Source: Klenkia brasiliensis (GTDB taxonomy: Bacteria; Actinomycetota; Actinomycetes; Mycobacteriales; Geodermatophilaceae). Taken from it: DNA of 64,000 nt. The position numbers and the translations under genes were made by a program. Under the pieces are notes generated by a model that made no database searches, was not told the origin of the DNA, and saw only the letters and a list, made by a program, of their open reading frames with translations. Numbering within the stretch: position 1 is the first letter of the stretch; each line of letters starts with the position of its first letter. The stretch lies in the NCBI RefSeq assembly GCF_900100695.1, contig NZ_FNCF01000005.1, positions 124,001 to 188,000 on the forward strand, in the 5' to 3' direction. Positions 44,776-55,341 of the stretch are shown in pieces.

Positions 44776-45605
44776 CCTCCAGCGCCTCCGCGCTCGCCAG
44801 CGTGCTCGCGGTCGAGAGCGACCCCGGCGGCGGCTTCGTGTCGCCGAGCATCGCCGAGTTCTACCCGCCGGCGCTGGCCGAGTTCTCGATCTTCGGGATC
44901 GACTTCACGATCACCCGCATCACGGTGATCTCCTGGATCGCCACCGCCGCGATCCTCGCCTTCCTGGTGCTGGCCAGCCGGCGGATGACCGTGGTGCCGC
45001 GCAAGTCCCAGTTCCTGCTCGAGGGCGGCTACTCCCTCGTCCGGGACAACATCGCCCGCGACGTGATCGGGCCGAAGTACAAGCCGTTCGTCCCGTTCCT
45101 GGGCGCGCTGTTCTTCTTCATCATCGCCAACAACGCGATGAGCATCATCCCGTTCTTCCAGATCTCGCCGATGAGCAAGTTCGCCTACCCGCTGGTGCTG
45201 GCGATCCTGGTCTACATCCTCTACAACGCGGTCGCGATCAAGAACAAGGGTCTGGGGGGCTACCTCAAGGAGGTCGCCGTCCCGCCGGGCGTGCCGCCGG
45301 TCTTCCTCATCCTGGTGACGCCGATCGAGCTGCTCCAGGTGTTCATCATCCGGCCGTTCACCCTGGCGGTCCGACTCTTCGCCAACCTGTTCGCCGGCCA
45401 CATGCTGCTGGTGGTGTTCTCGCTCGGCACGGTCTACCTGCTGGGCAAGGTCGGCGAGAACTTCTCCTTCGTGTTCGCGCCGTTCTCCTTCCTCATGGCG
45501 CTGTTCATGACCTTCTTCGAGGTCCTGGTGATCGTGCTGCAGGCCTACGTCTTCACCGTCCTCACCGCCACCTACCTGAACGGAGCCGTCGAGGAGGGCC
45601 ACTGA
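44772..45605 (+). CDS. atpB: ATP synthase F0 subunit a
   Basis: Proton-channel subunit of 277 residues with five to six membrane helices. The essential arginine lies in FTLAVRLFANLFAGHML. An aqueous-channel helix FFIIANNAMSIIPFF is also recognisable. GTG 44772 overlaps the preceding gene by 4 bp. A 94-base gap with an inverted repeat (CCCGGG-ACCAC-CCCGGG) precedes atpE. Confidence 0.95.
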   Translation: MTSSASALASVLAVESDPGGGFVSPSIAEFYPPALAEFSIFGIDFTITRITVISWIATAAILAFLVLASRRMTVVPRKSQFLLEGGYSLVRDNIARDVIGPKYKPFVPFLGALFFFIIANNAMSIIPFFQISPMSKFAYPLVLAILVYILYNAVAIKNKGLGGYLKEVAVPPGVPPVFLILVTPIELLQVFIIRPFTLAVRLFANLFAGHMLLVVFSLGTVYLLGKVGENFSFVFAPFSFLMALFMTFFEVLVIVLQAYVFTVLTATYLNGAVEEGH

Positions 45606-45675
45606 GCCCACCCGCGACGCCCGTTCGACCCCCAGACGCACCACCCCGCCAGCCGCCCGGGACCACCCCGGGTGA

Positions 45676-45936
<261 letters not shown>

Positions 45937-45979
45937 TCCCGGCTGACCCCGGCACCGAGACCATCAGGAGGTGACCTCC

Positions 45980-46561
45980 GTGCACATCTTCGCTGCAGAA
46001 GGTGAGCAGAACCCGCTTCTGCCCCCCGTCGGCGAAATCATCGTCGGCCTGATCACGTTCGCCATCCTGGCGTTCGTCGTCATCAAGTTCGTCTTCCCGA
46101 TGATCGAGAAGACGTTCCAGGAGCGGCGCAACGCGATCGAGGGCGGCATCGAGCGGGCGGAGGCCGCCCAGGCCGAGGCCAAGGCCGCGCTGGAGCAGTA
46201 CCGCGCGCAGCTGGCCGAGGCCCGCACCGAGGCCGCGCAGATCCGCGACGCCGCCCGCGCCGAGGGCCAGCAGATCCTCGAGGAGCTGCGCACCCAGGCC
46301 CAGGAGGAGTCCGCCCGGATCGTCGCCCGCGGCGAGGAGCAGCTCGCTGCCTCCCGCCAGCAGGTGGTCAACGAGCTGCGCGGGCAGATCGGCTCCATGG
46401 CCGTGACGCTCGCCGGCCGCGTGGTGGGGGAGTCCCTCGAGGACGAGGCCCGCCGCCGGGGCACGGTCGACCGCTTCCTGGACGAGCTGGACGCCATGTC
46501 GTCGTCCACCCCGTCGTCGTCCGGCGGCAGCACGGCCTACGTCCCCGAGGGCGACCGCTGA
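45980..46561 (+). CDS. atpF: ATP synthase F0 subunit b
   Basis: Peripheral-stalk subunit of 193 residues: one membrane helix (about 17-40, EIIVGLITFAILAFVVIKFV) and a long charged coiled coil (about 45-150) rich in Ala, Glu and Arg. The perfect AGGAGGTGA fixes the GTG at 45980 rather than 45971. The subunit is a normal separate b; mycobacteria instead carry an additional b fused to delta. Confidence 0.94.
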   Translation: MHIFAAEGEQNPLLPPVGEIIVGLITFAILAFVVIKFVFPMIEKTFQERRNAIEGGIERAEAAQAEAKAALEQYRAQLAEARTEAAQIRDAARAEGQQILEELRTQAQEESARIVARGEEQLAASRQQVVNELRGQIGSMAVTLAGRVVGESLEDEARRRGTVDRFLDELDAMSSSTPSSSGGSTAYVPEGDR

Positions 46562-47394
46562 TGCAGGCCGCCAGCCGCGAGGCGCTCGCGCACTCGCGCG
46601 AGCGCCTGGCCTCCCACACCGGGGGCCCCTCCGGTGCCCGGTCCGACGGCCAGGGCCTCATCGGCCTGGCCGACGACCTGTTCGCCGTGGCCCACCTGCT
46701 CGACGGGCAGGTCTCGCTGCGGCGGGCCCTGGCCGACGCGTCGGTGCGCCCCGACGACCGGGCCGGGGTGGCCGGACGGCTGCTGCGCGGCAAGGTCGGC
46801 GACGGCGCGGCCGACGTGGTCGAGACCGTGGCCCGGCAGCGCTGGTCGCGCCCGCTGGACCTGGTCGAGGCCGTCGAGACCCTCGCCACCGACGCGGCGC
46901 TGGACGCCGCGGAGGCCCGCGGCGAGCTGGACACCGTCGAGGACGAGCTGTTCCGGTTCGGCCGGATCGTCGACGGCGACCAGGAGCTGGGCCGCCTGCT
47001 CGGCGACCCCACCGCCGACCGCACGGGCAAGACGGCGCTGCTGGACCGGCTGCTGTCGGGCAAGGTCTCGCCGGTCACCGAGCGGCTGGTCCGGAACTCC
47101 CTGACCAGCCGGCACGTGCACAACGCAGCGAACGCCGTCGAGCGCCTCTCCGAGGCGGCCTCGGCCCGGCGCGGCCAGTCGGTCGCGCACGTGGTCAGCG
47201 CCGTCGAGCTGAGCGACGCGCAGCGGCAGCGGCTGACGGGGATCCTCGAGCGGACCTACGGGCGCACCATCGGCCTGCAGGTCCAGGTCGACCCCTCGAT
47301 CGTCGGGGGCCTGGTCATCCGGGTCGGCGACGAGATCGTCGACGGCAGCATCGCCAACCGGCTGGCAGCGGCCGGCCGGCGCTTCGCCGGCTGA
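46561..47394 (+). CDS. atpH: ATP synthase F1 subunit delta
   Basis: Joins the peripheral stalk to the top of F1. The 277-residue protein has the OSCP-like N-terminal helical bundle (after a basic start of about 35 residues) and the conserved C-terminal block LQVQVDPSIVGGLVIRVGDEIVDGSI. The ATG shares one base with the atpF stop. There is no fused b domain, unlike the mycobacterial 446-residue b-delta protein. Confidence 0.94.
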   Translation: MQAASREALAHSRERLASHTGGPSGARSDGQGLIGLADDLFAVAHLLDGQVSLRRALADASVRPDDRAGVAGRLLRGKVGDGAADVVETVARQRWSRPLDLVEAVETLATDAALDAAEARGELDTVEDELFRFGRIVDGDQELGRLLGDPTADRTGKTALLDRLLSGKVSPVTERLVRNSLTSRHVHNAANAVERLSEAASARRGQSVAHVVSAVELSDAQRQRLTGILERTYGRTIGLQVQVDPSIVGGLVIRVGDEIVDGSIANRLAAAGRRFAG

Positions 47395-47444
47395 CCCCCA
47401 CCACCACAGACAGAACCTGAGCAGGGAAGAGGACACCCAGGGCC

Positions 47445-49082
47445 ATGGCCGAGCTCACGATCTCCGCGGACGAGATCCGCAGTGCCATCCAGAACTACGT
47501 CAGTGACTACAGCACCGACGTCTCCCGCGAGGAGGTCGGCACCGTCACCGAGGCCGGCGACGGCATCGCCCGGGTCGAGGGCCTGCCCTCGGTCATGACC
47601 AACGAGCTCCTGGAGTTCGAGGGCGGCGTGCGCGGGCTGGCCCTGAACCTCGACGTGCGCGAGGTCGGCGTCGTCATCCTGGGCGACTTCGCCTCCATCG
47701 AGGAGGGCCAGACGGTGCGCCGCACCGGGCAGGTCCTCTCGGTGCCCGTGGGCGAGGGCTTCCTCGGCCGCGTGGTCGACCCGCTCGGCGTCTCGATCGA
47801 CGGCGGCGGCGAGATCGAGACCAGCGAGCGCCGCGCCCTGGAGCTGCAGGCCCCCTCGGTGGTCCAGCGCCAGTCGGTCGGCGAGCCGCTGGCCACCGGG
47901 ATCAAGGCCATCGACGCGATGACCCCGATCGGCCGCGGCCAGCGCCAGCTGATCATCGGCGACCGGCAGACCGGCAAGACCGCCATCGCGATCGACACGA
48001 TCATCAACCAGAAGGCGGCCTGGGCCACCGGCGACCCGCAGCAGCAGGTCCGCTGCATCTACGTCGCGGTCGGCCAGAAGGGCTCCACCATCGCCGGCGT
48101 CAAGGCCGCGCTGGAGGACGCCGGGGCGATGGAGTACACCACCATCGTCGCCGCCCCCGCCTCGGACTCCGCGGGCTTCAAGTACATCGCCCCCTACACC
48201 GGCTCGGCCATCGGCCAGCACTGGATGTACGAGGGCAAGCACGTCCTCATCGTGTTCGACGACCTGTCCAAGCAGGCCGAGGCCTACCGCGCGGTGTCGC
48301 TGCTGCTGCGCCGCCCGCCGGGCCGTGAGGCCTACCCCGGCGACGTCTTCTACTTGCACTCCCGCCTGCTGGAGCGCTGCGCGAAGCTGTCCGACGAGCT
48401 CGGTGCCGGCTCCCAGACGGGTCTGCCGATCATCGAGACCAAGGGCAACGACGTGTCGGCCTACATCCCGACCAACGTCATCTCGATCACCGACGGCCAG
48501 ATCTTCCTCGAGACGGGTCTGTTCAACTCCGGTGTCCGCCCGGCCATCAACGTCGGCATCTCGGTGTCCCGCGTCGGCGGCTCGGCGCAGACGAAGGCGA
48601 TGAAGGCCGTCGCCGGCCGGCTGCGCCTGGACCTGGCCCAGTACCGCGAGCTGGAGGCCTTCTCCTCCTTCTCCTCGGACCTGGACGCCTCCTCGCGGGC
48701 CACCCTGGACCGCGGCCAGCGCCTGGTCGAGCTGCTCAAGCAGGGTCAGTACGCGCCGTTCTCCCTCGAGCGCGAGGTCGTCTCCCTGTGGCTGGGCACC
48801 CGCGGCAAGCTCGACGTCGTGCCGGTCGGCGACGTCCGCCGCTTCGAGTCCGAGTTCCTGGACTACCTGTCCCGCGGTGACTCCAGCGCGCTGGACGCCA
48901 TCCGGACCTCGCTGAAGCTCGAGGACGACACCGCGGCCTCGCTCGAGTCCGCCGTCGAGTCCTTCTACGGCCAGTTCACCACCAGCGACGGCGAGTCGTT
49001 GAAGGTGAACGAGCCCGAGGTCGAGGCGATGGACGCGTCCGAGCGCGGCCAGGAGCGCGTCCAGGTCAAGAAGAAGGGCTGA
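47445..49082 (+). CDS. atpA: ATP synthase F1 subunit alpha
   Basis: Non-catalytic nucleotide-binding subunit, 545 residues. Walker [12 protein letters not shown] near residue 170, the arginine finger in [10 protein letters not shown], and [10 protein letters not shown] are conserved. The C-terminus has an extension of about 35 residues rich in Glu and Lys, in line with the longer actinobacterial alpha that can restrain ATP hydrolysis in mycobacteria; whether it does so here is an inference. GGGAAGAGGA precedes the ATG. Confidence 0.96.
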   Translation: MAELTISADEIRSAIQNYVSDYSTDVSREEVGTVTEAGDGIARVEGLPSVMTNELLEFEGGVRGLALNLDVREVGVVILGDFASIEEGQTVRRTGQVLSVPVGEGFLGRVVDPLGVSIDGGGEIETSERRALELQAPSVVQRQSVGEPLATGIKAIDAMTPIGRGQRQLIIGDRQTGKTAIAIDTIINQKAAWATGDPQQQVRCIYVAVGQKGSTIAGVKAALEDAGAMEYTTIVAAPASDSAGFKYIAPYTGSAIGQHWMYEGKHVLIVFDDLSKQAEAYRAVSLLLRRPPGREAYPGDVFYLHSRLLERCAKLSDELGAGSQTGLPIIETKGNDVSAYIPTNVISITDGQIFLETGLFNSGVRPAINVGISVSRVGGSAQTKAMKAVAGRLRLDLAQYRELEAFSSFSSDLDASSRATLDRGQRLVELLKQGQYAPFSLEREVVSLWLGTRGKLDVVPVGDVRRFESEFLDYLSRGDSSALDAIRTSLKLEDDTAASLESAVESFYGQFTTSDGESLKVNEPEVEAMDASERGQERVQVKKKG

Positions 49083-49083
49083 C

Positions 49084-51523
<2,440 letters not shown>

Positions 51524-51540
51524 TCGCACCGCGCGGTCCC

Positions 51541-51580
51541 ACGACGGCCGGGTACCCCCACGGGGGTGCCCGGCCGTCGT
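51541..51580 (+). terminator. Terminator after atpD
   Basis: A 19-bp stem (one wobble pair) centred at 51560 with a tight loop, starting 17 bases beyond the atpD stop. It should stop most transcription before atpC. The rest of the 264-base gap to the next ORF holds a possible -10 (TAGCAT, 51617-51622) and nothing else I recognise. Confidence 0.8.
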
Positions 51581-51787
51581 CGTCCCGGGCCCGTCCGGCG
51601 CCGCCCCACGGGCCCCACTAGCATCGACGCCGAGGTCGCGGCGCGGCGTCCTCGACCCCCACCCACCGACTCCGTCCACCACCCGTCCGGGTGGTGGTCG
51701 CCGTCTGCCCTCGCGCGGGGCCGTGGTGGGTCCGATGATCAGGGAGAGAGCGCCGGGACGACCCCGGTGCACGGCAGGAGAACCAGC

Positions 51788-52054
51788 GTGGACGACAGCC
51801 CGCACCCCGGAGCGTCCCCGGCCCTCGGTGCGCCCGTGGCCGTGCCCGAGCCGGCTGTGGCCCTCGACGCCGGGGAGCACCCGTCGGCCCCGCTGCCGGC
51901 CGTCGACGCCGACTGGTGCTGGCCGCCCTACGCCCCGCCGCCGCCGGCGGACACCCCCCGCTTCGACATCGACGAGTGGGCGCCCAGCTCCGTCGTGCGC
52001 CGGCCGCTGGTCCGGCTGGGCCGCTGGACCCTGCTCTACCGCCGCGGCGTCTAG
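51788..52054 (+). CDS. Unknown 88-residue protein between atpD and atpC
   Basis: I do not recognise this protein. The first 45 residues are Pro/Ala/Val-rich; the middle has [20 protein letters not shown]; the end is basic and amphipathic ([17 protein letters not shown]). No signal peptide or transmembrane helix is evident. GTG 51788 is preceded by AGGAG in a 14-base string identical to that of atpD, supporting translation. Its place inside the ATP synthase locus suggests a link to the enzyme, but this is only inference. It could also be a lineage-specific orphan. Confidence 0.6.
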   Translation: MDDSPHPGASPALGAPVAVPEPAVALDAGEHPSAPLPAVDADWCWPPYAPPPPADTPRFDIDEWAPSSVVRRPLVRLGRWTLLYRRGV

Positions 52055-52072
52055 CCGCCGCACAGCCCCCGG

Positions 52073-52078
52073 TAGGAT
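52073..52078 (+). promoter_or_regulatory. Candidate -10 box for atpC
   Basis: TAGGAT lies 65 bases before the atpC start, in the 89-base gap after the unknown ORF. No clear -35. A promoter here would allow epsilon to be made independently of the other subunits. Confidence 0.4.
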
Positions 52079-52143
52079 GGGGCCGACCCGTCGCCGGTAG
52101 GCGACCAGCGCACCGGCCAGACCGGTGGACCCCGAGGAGTGTC

Positions 52144-52536
52144 GTGGCGACCCTGCAGGTCGAGCTCGTGGCCGTCGAGCGCCGGATCTGGTCCGGCGAG
52201 GCGACGATGGTGATCGCCCGCACCACCGAGGGCGAGCTCGGCGTCCTGCCCGGGCACGCCCCGCTGCTGGGCGAGCTGGCCCCCGGCGGCGTCGTGACCA
52301 TCCGCGTCGAGGGCGGCGAGGACCTCGTGGTCGCCGCGCACGGCGGCTTCCTCTCGGTCACCGAGCAGGGTGTGTCGATCCTGGCCGAGACCGCCGAGAT
52401 CTCGACCGAGATCGACGTCGAGCGGGCCCGCGAGGCCCTGCGTCGCGCCGAGTCCGCCTCCGACGACGACGAGGACACCCTCGCCGCCGCCCGCCGGGCC
52501 CAGTCCCGCCTGCGCGCGGCGGGCCAGGCGGCCTGA
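52144..52536 (+). CDS. atpC: ATP synthase F1 subunit epsilon
   Basis: Protein of 130 residues: N-terminal beta sandwich ([39 protein letters not shown]) and a short C-terminal helical part with an acidic turn ([23 protein letters not shown]). It couples F1 to the c-ring and can brake ATP hydrolysis. Unlike the usual order, it is about 620 bases away from atpD, beyond a terminator and an extra ORF. GAGGAGTGTC precedes GTG 52144. Confidence 0.95.
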   Translation: MATLQVELVAVERRIWSGEATMVIARTTEGELGVLPGHAPLLGELAPGGVVTIRVEGGEDLVVAAHGGFLSVTEQGVSILAETAEISTEIDVERAREALRRAESASDDDEDTLAAARRAQSRLRAAGQAA

Positions 52537-52570
52537 GGCAGCGGGCGGGCCGGCGGCCGGGACGACGACG

Positions 52571-52975
52571 ATGACCACCGCCCTGCTCGTCCTGCTGGCG
52601 GTGGCCGTGGTCGCGGTGGCGGCGACCTTCCTGCTGCGCCGCCGCTTCCTGCTCTCCGGCCTGGGGGCGGTCACCATGTGGCTGCGCCCGGTCGGTGCCC
52701 CGCGGTGGTCGGTGGGCGTCGCCTGGTACTCCGGCGAGCAGCTGCTCTGGTACCGCGCGCTGTCGCTGTCGGTCCGCCCGACCCAGCGGCTGTGCCGCAG
52801 CGAGTTCCACGTCGAGGGCCGGCGCCGCCCGACGGTCGAGGACGGCGCGGTGCCCGACGACAGCCAGGTGCTCATCTGCCGCACCGGGGCCGGGCCGCAG
52901 GAGCTGGCGATGGACCCCTCGACGGTGACCGGCTTCCTGTCCTGGATCGAGTCGGCCCCGCCGCTGGGGCGCTAG
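52571..52975 (+). CDS. DUF2550 membrane protein
   Basis: Protein of 134 residues with one N-terminal membrane helix (3-22) followed by a cytosolic domain with GVAWYSGEQLLWYRALSLSVRP and DPSTVTGFLSWIESAPP. This matches actinobacterial DUF2550 proteins (Rv1312), encoded directly after atpC in mycobacteria as well. Function unknown. It is convergent with the adenosyltransferase gene; the two stop codons overlap by 4 bases. Confidence 0.85.
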   Translation: MTTALLVLLAVAVVAVAATFLLRRRFLLSGLGAVTMWLRPVGAPRWSVGVAWYSGEQLLWYRALSLSVRPTQRLCRSEFHVEGRRRPTVEDGAVPDDSQVLICRTGAGPQELAMDPSTVTGFLSWIESAPPLGR

Positions 52976-53583
52976 TCGCCCTGCTGCATCGCCGCGCGCT
53001 GGGCGTGCGCGCCGCTGTGCGCACCGGGCTCCCACAGCACGTCGCCGCCGGGGTTGGCCTCGCGGGACAGGATGAACAGCAGGTCCGAGAGCCGGTTGAG
53101 GTACTTCGCCGTCTCCGCGTTGGTGCGCTCGCCGTCGGCCTGCAGCAGCGCCCAGACGCTGCGCTCGGCGCGCCGCGCGACGGTGCGGGCCTGGTGCAGC
53201 AGCGCGGCCAGCGGGGTGCCCCCGGGCAGGATGAACGAGGCCAGCTTCGGGAGGGCCTCGTTGTGCCGGTCGCAGGCGGCCTCGAGCCGCTCGGTGTAGG
53301 CCGGGGTGACCCGCAGCGGCGGGAACTCCGGGTCCGGCGTGATCGGGGTGCACAGGTCGGCCCCGACGTCGAACAGGTCGTTCTGCACGCTGCGGAGCAG
53401 GTCGGTGAGCTCGGCGGGCGGCGCACCGAGCGCCAGCGCGACACCGATCACCGAGTTGGTCTCGTCGACGTCGGCGTAGGCGACCAGCCGCGGGTCGGTC
53501 TTGGTCACCCGGCTCATGTCGCCGAGGTGGGTCTCACCGGCGTCACCGGTCCTGGTGTAGATGCGGGTGAGCCGGACGGTCAT
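52972..53583 (-). CDS. Cob(I)alamin adenosyltransferase (PduO type)
   Basis: Makes adenosylcobalamin from cob(I)alamin and ATP. The 203-residue protein has the ATP-binding N-terminus IYTRTGDAGETHLGD, the DETNSVIG segment and the C-terminal motif ARRAERSVWALL followed by YLNRLSDLLFILSR. Its product is the cofactor needed by the mutase encoded about 1.8 kb downstream (Ecm). ATG 53583, divergent from murA. Confidence 0.93.
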   Translation of the reverse strand: MTVRLTRIYTRTGDAGETHLGDMSRVTKTDPRLVAYADVDETNSVIGVALALGAPPAELTDLLRSVQNDLFDVGADLCTPITPDPEFPPLRVTPAYTERLEAACDRHNEALPKLASFILPGGTPLAALLHQARTVARRAERSVWALLQADGERTNAETAKYLNRLSDLLFILSREANPGGDVLWEPGAHSGAHAQRAAMQQGD

Positions 53584-53610
53584 GCCCGCAGCCTATGCAG
53601 ACCGCGCGTC

Positions 53611-53616
53611 TAGGGT
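53611..53616 (+). promoter_or_regulatory. -10 box TAGGGT, leaderless murA
   Basis: TAGGGT ends 6 bases before GTG 53623 with no ribosome-binding site, consistent with a leaderless transcript. Confidence 0.5.
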
Positions 53617-53622
53617 TGTGCG

Positions 53623-54912
53623 GTGGACTGCTTCGAGGTGACCGGTGGGACGTCGCTGCGCGGGCGCGTGCGGGTGACCGGCGCGAAGAACAGCGCGCTC
53701 AAGCTCATGGCGGCCGCCCTGCTGGCCAGCGGCCGGACCACCATCGAGGAGGTCCCCGACATCCTCGACGTGGCCATCATGAGCGAGGTGCTGCGCCGGC
53801 TGGGCTGCGGGGTGGAGTTCCAGCGCTACACCGACGGCCGCGGCGGCGGGGGCGGCCGGGTGGTCGTCGACGTCCCCGAGAACCCCTCCAGCGAGACCGA
53901 CTACGACCTCGTCCGCCGGATGCGCGCCTCCATCAGCGTGCTGGGCCCGCTGGTCGCCCGGTGCGGGCAGGCCAAGGTCGCGCTGCCCGGCGGTGACGCG
54001 ATCGGCTCCCGCGGCCTGGACATGCACGTGGCTGGCCTGGAGCGGCTGGGCGCCACCGTGCACAGCGAGCACGGCTTCCTCATCGCCACCGCACCGCGGC
54101 TGGTGGGCACCTCCATCTGGCTGGACTTCCCGTCGGTCGGGGCGACCGAGAACCTGGTGATGGCCGCCGTGCTGGCCGAGGGCACCACGGTGGTGGACAA
54201 CGCCGCGCGGGAGCCCGAGATCGTCGACATCTGCACGATGCTCACCGAGATGGGCGCCCGGATCTCCGGCGCCGGCTCCTCGACCATCACCGTGGAGGGC
54301 GTGACCGAGCTGCACCCGGTCACCCACACCACGGTGCCCGACCGGATCGTGGCCGGGACCTGGGCGATCGGTGCGGTGATGACCCGGGGCGACGTGGTGG
54401 TCGAGCGCGCGGTGCCCGAGCACCTGTCGGTCGCGCTGGACAAGCTGCGGATCGCCGGCGCCACCGTCGAGGAGGTCGAGGGCGGCGTGCGGGTGGCGAT
54501 GGCCGAGCGGCCCGCCGCGGTCGACGTCGTCACCCTGCCCTTCCCGGGCTTCCCGACCGACCTGCAGCCGATGGCCGTCGCGCTGGCCGCGGTCTCCAGC
54601 GGCACCGCGCTGATCACCGAGAACGTGTTCGAGGGCCGGTTCATGTTCGTCAACGAGCTGGTCCGGCTCGGCGGCGACGTGCGCATCGACGGCCACCACG
54701 CCGTGGTCCGCGGGCGCGAGCGGCTCTCCAGCGCCCCGGTGCTGGCCACCGACATCCGGGCCGGGGCCGGGCTGGTGCTGGCCGGGCTGTGCAGCGACGG
54801 CGTCACCGAGGTCGCCGACGTGCACCACGTCGACCGCGGCTACCCCGACTTCGTGGAGCAGCTGCGCGGGCTGGGCGCGACCATCGAGCGCACCCACCGC
54901 GACCGCGACTGA
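53623..54912 (+). CDS. murA: UDP-GlcNAc 1-carboxyvinyltransferase MurA (Cys-to-Asp form)
   Basis: First committed step of peptidoglycan synthesis. The 429-residue protein has the two-domain EPT fold: [15 protein letters not shown] with substrate Lys22/Asn23, and catalytic Asp in [12 protein letters not shown]. In the mobile loop [15 protein letters not shown] the residue equivalent to E. coli Cys115 is Asp125. The same substitution in M. tuberculosis MurA gives natural fosfomycin resistance, so the same is expected here. The [12 protein letters not shown] insert near residue 70 is unusual. Confidence 0.95.
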   Translation: MDCFEVTGGTSLRGRVRVTGAKNSALKLMAAALLASGRTTIEEVPDILDVAIMSEVLRRLGCGVEFQRYTDGRGGGGGRVVVDVPENPSSETDYDLVRRMRASISVLGPLVARCGQAKVALPGGDAIGSRGLDMHVAGLERLGATVHSEHGFLIATAPRLVGTSIWLDFPSVGATENLVMAAVLAEGTTVVDNAAREPEIVDICTMLTEMGARISGAGSSTITVEGVTELHPVTHTTVPDRIVAGTWAIGAVMTRGDVVVERAVPEHLSVALDKLRIAGATVEEVEGGVRVAMAERPAAVDVVTLPFPGFPTDLQPMAVALAAVSSGTALITENVFEGRFMFVNELVRLGGDVRIDGHHAVVRGRERLSSAPVLATDIRAGAGLVLAGLCSDGVTEVADVHHVDRGYPDFVEQLRGLGATIERTHRDRD

Positions 54913-54919
54913 GCCGCGG

Positions 54920-55243
54920 TCAGCTCTGGAACGTCCCCGCCAGGGCGCGGGCGCGGTCGGCGTCCTCGGGGAACACCAGGACGTCGGCCCGGTGCGGCGC
55001 GGGGAAGCGCACCGTCGAGCGGATGCCGGCGTCGGACAGCACCGCCCGCAGCGCCAGCGCGGACTCCTTGCGGGTCAGCGTCGCCACCCGGGTCAGCAGG
55101 CCGTCCTCGGCGGGGGAGCGCCGCGCCTTCCCCGGGGTGGAGGAGGCGAACGCCCAGCGCAGGAAGACCGCGATGATCGCCAGCACGATGAACGCGATCA
55201 CCGGACCCACGGCGTAGTGCAGGCTGCCGGCGTCGATGGGCAC
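54920..55243 (-). CDS. Membrane-anchored protein of unknown function
   Basis: Protein of 107 residues: an N-terminal helix (about 10-30, PVIAFIVLAIIAVFLRWAF), a basic juxtamembrane part, then a small cytosolic domain with RKESALALRAVLSDAGIRST and VLVFPEDADRARAL. The latter resembles a small ferredoxin-like fold of the DUF2007 kind (signal-transducing PII-like), but similarity is weak. GTG 55243 is preceded by AGGAGGAG. It is convergent with murA, 7 bases away. Confidence 0.7.
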   Translation of the reverse strand: MPIDAGSLHYAVGPVIAFIVLAIIAVFLRWAFASSTPGKARRSPAEDGLLTRVATLTRKESALALRAVLSDAGIRSTVRFPAPHRADVLVFPEDADRARALAGTFQS

Positions 55244-55307
55244 GGGTGCTCCTCCTGGGTGTGCGGGATGCAACCGAGTGTGCCACCGCGTGAGCAGCAC
55301 GACACTG

Positions 55308-55327
55308 TGGTTACCGGCCAGTAGCCC
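55308..55327. promoter_or_regulatory. Imperfect palindromic operator before ecm
   Basis: TGGTTACCGGCCAGTAGCCC matches 17 of 20 positions of the perfect palindrome at 59646-59665. It lies just upstream of a TACACT -10, so a bound repressor would block the ecm promoter. Confidence 0.6.
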
Positions 55328-55333
55328 TACACT
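55328..55333 (+). promoter_or_regulatory. -10 box TACACT, leaderless ecm
   Basis: TACACT directly abuts the operator and ends 8 bases before the ecm ATG; there is no ribosome-binding site. Confidence 0.5.
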
Positions 55334-55341
55334 CCGCGGAC

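Noticed and set aside
46561-47394. Mycobacterial-type b-delta fusion
   Set aside because: The N-terminus has no membrane helix or b domain and length is that of plain delta.
54913-55341. Cobalamin riboswitch before ecm
   Set aside because: The gap is mostly coding on the minus strand and the promoter abuts the start codon; there is no room for the B12 element.
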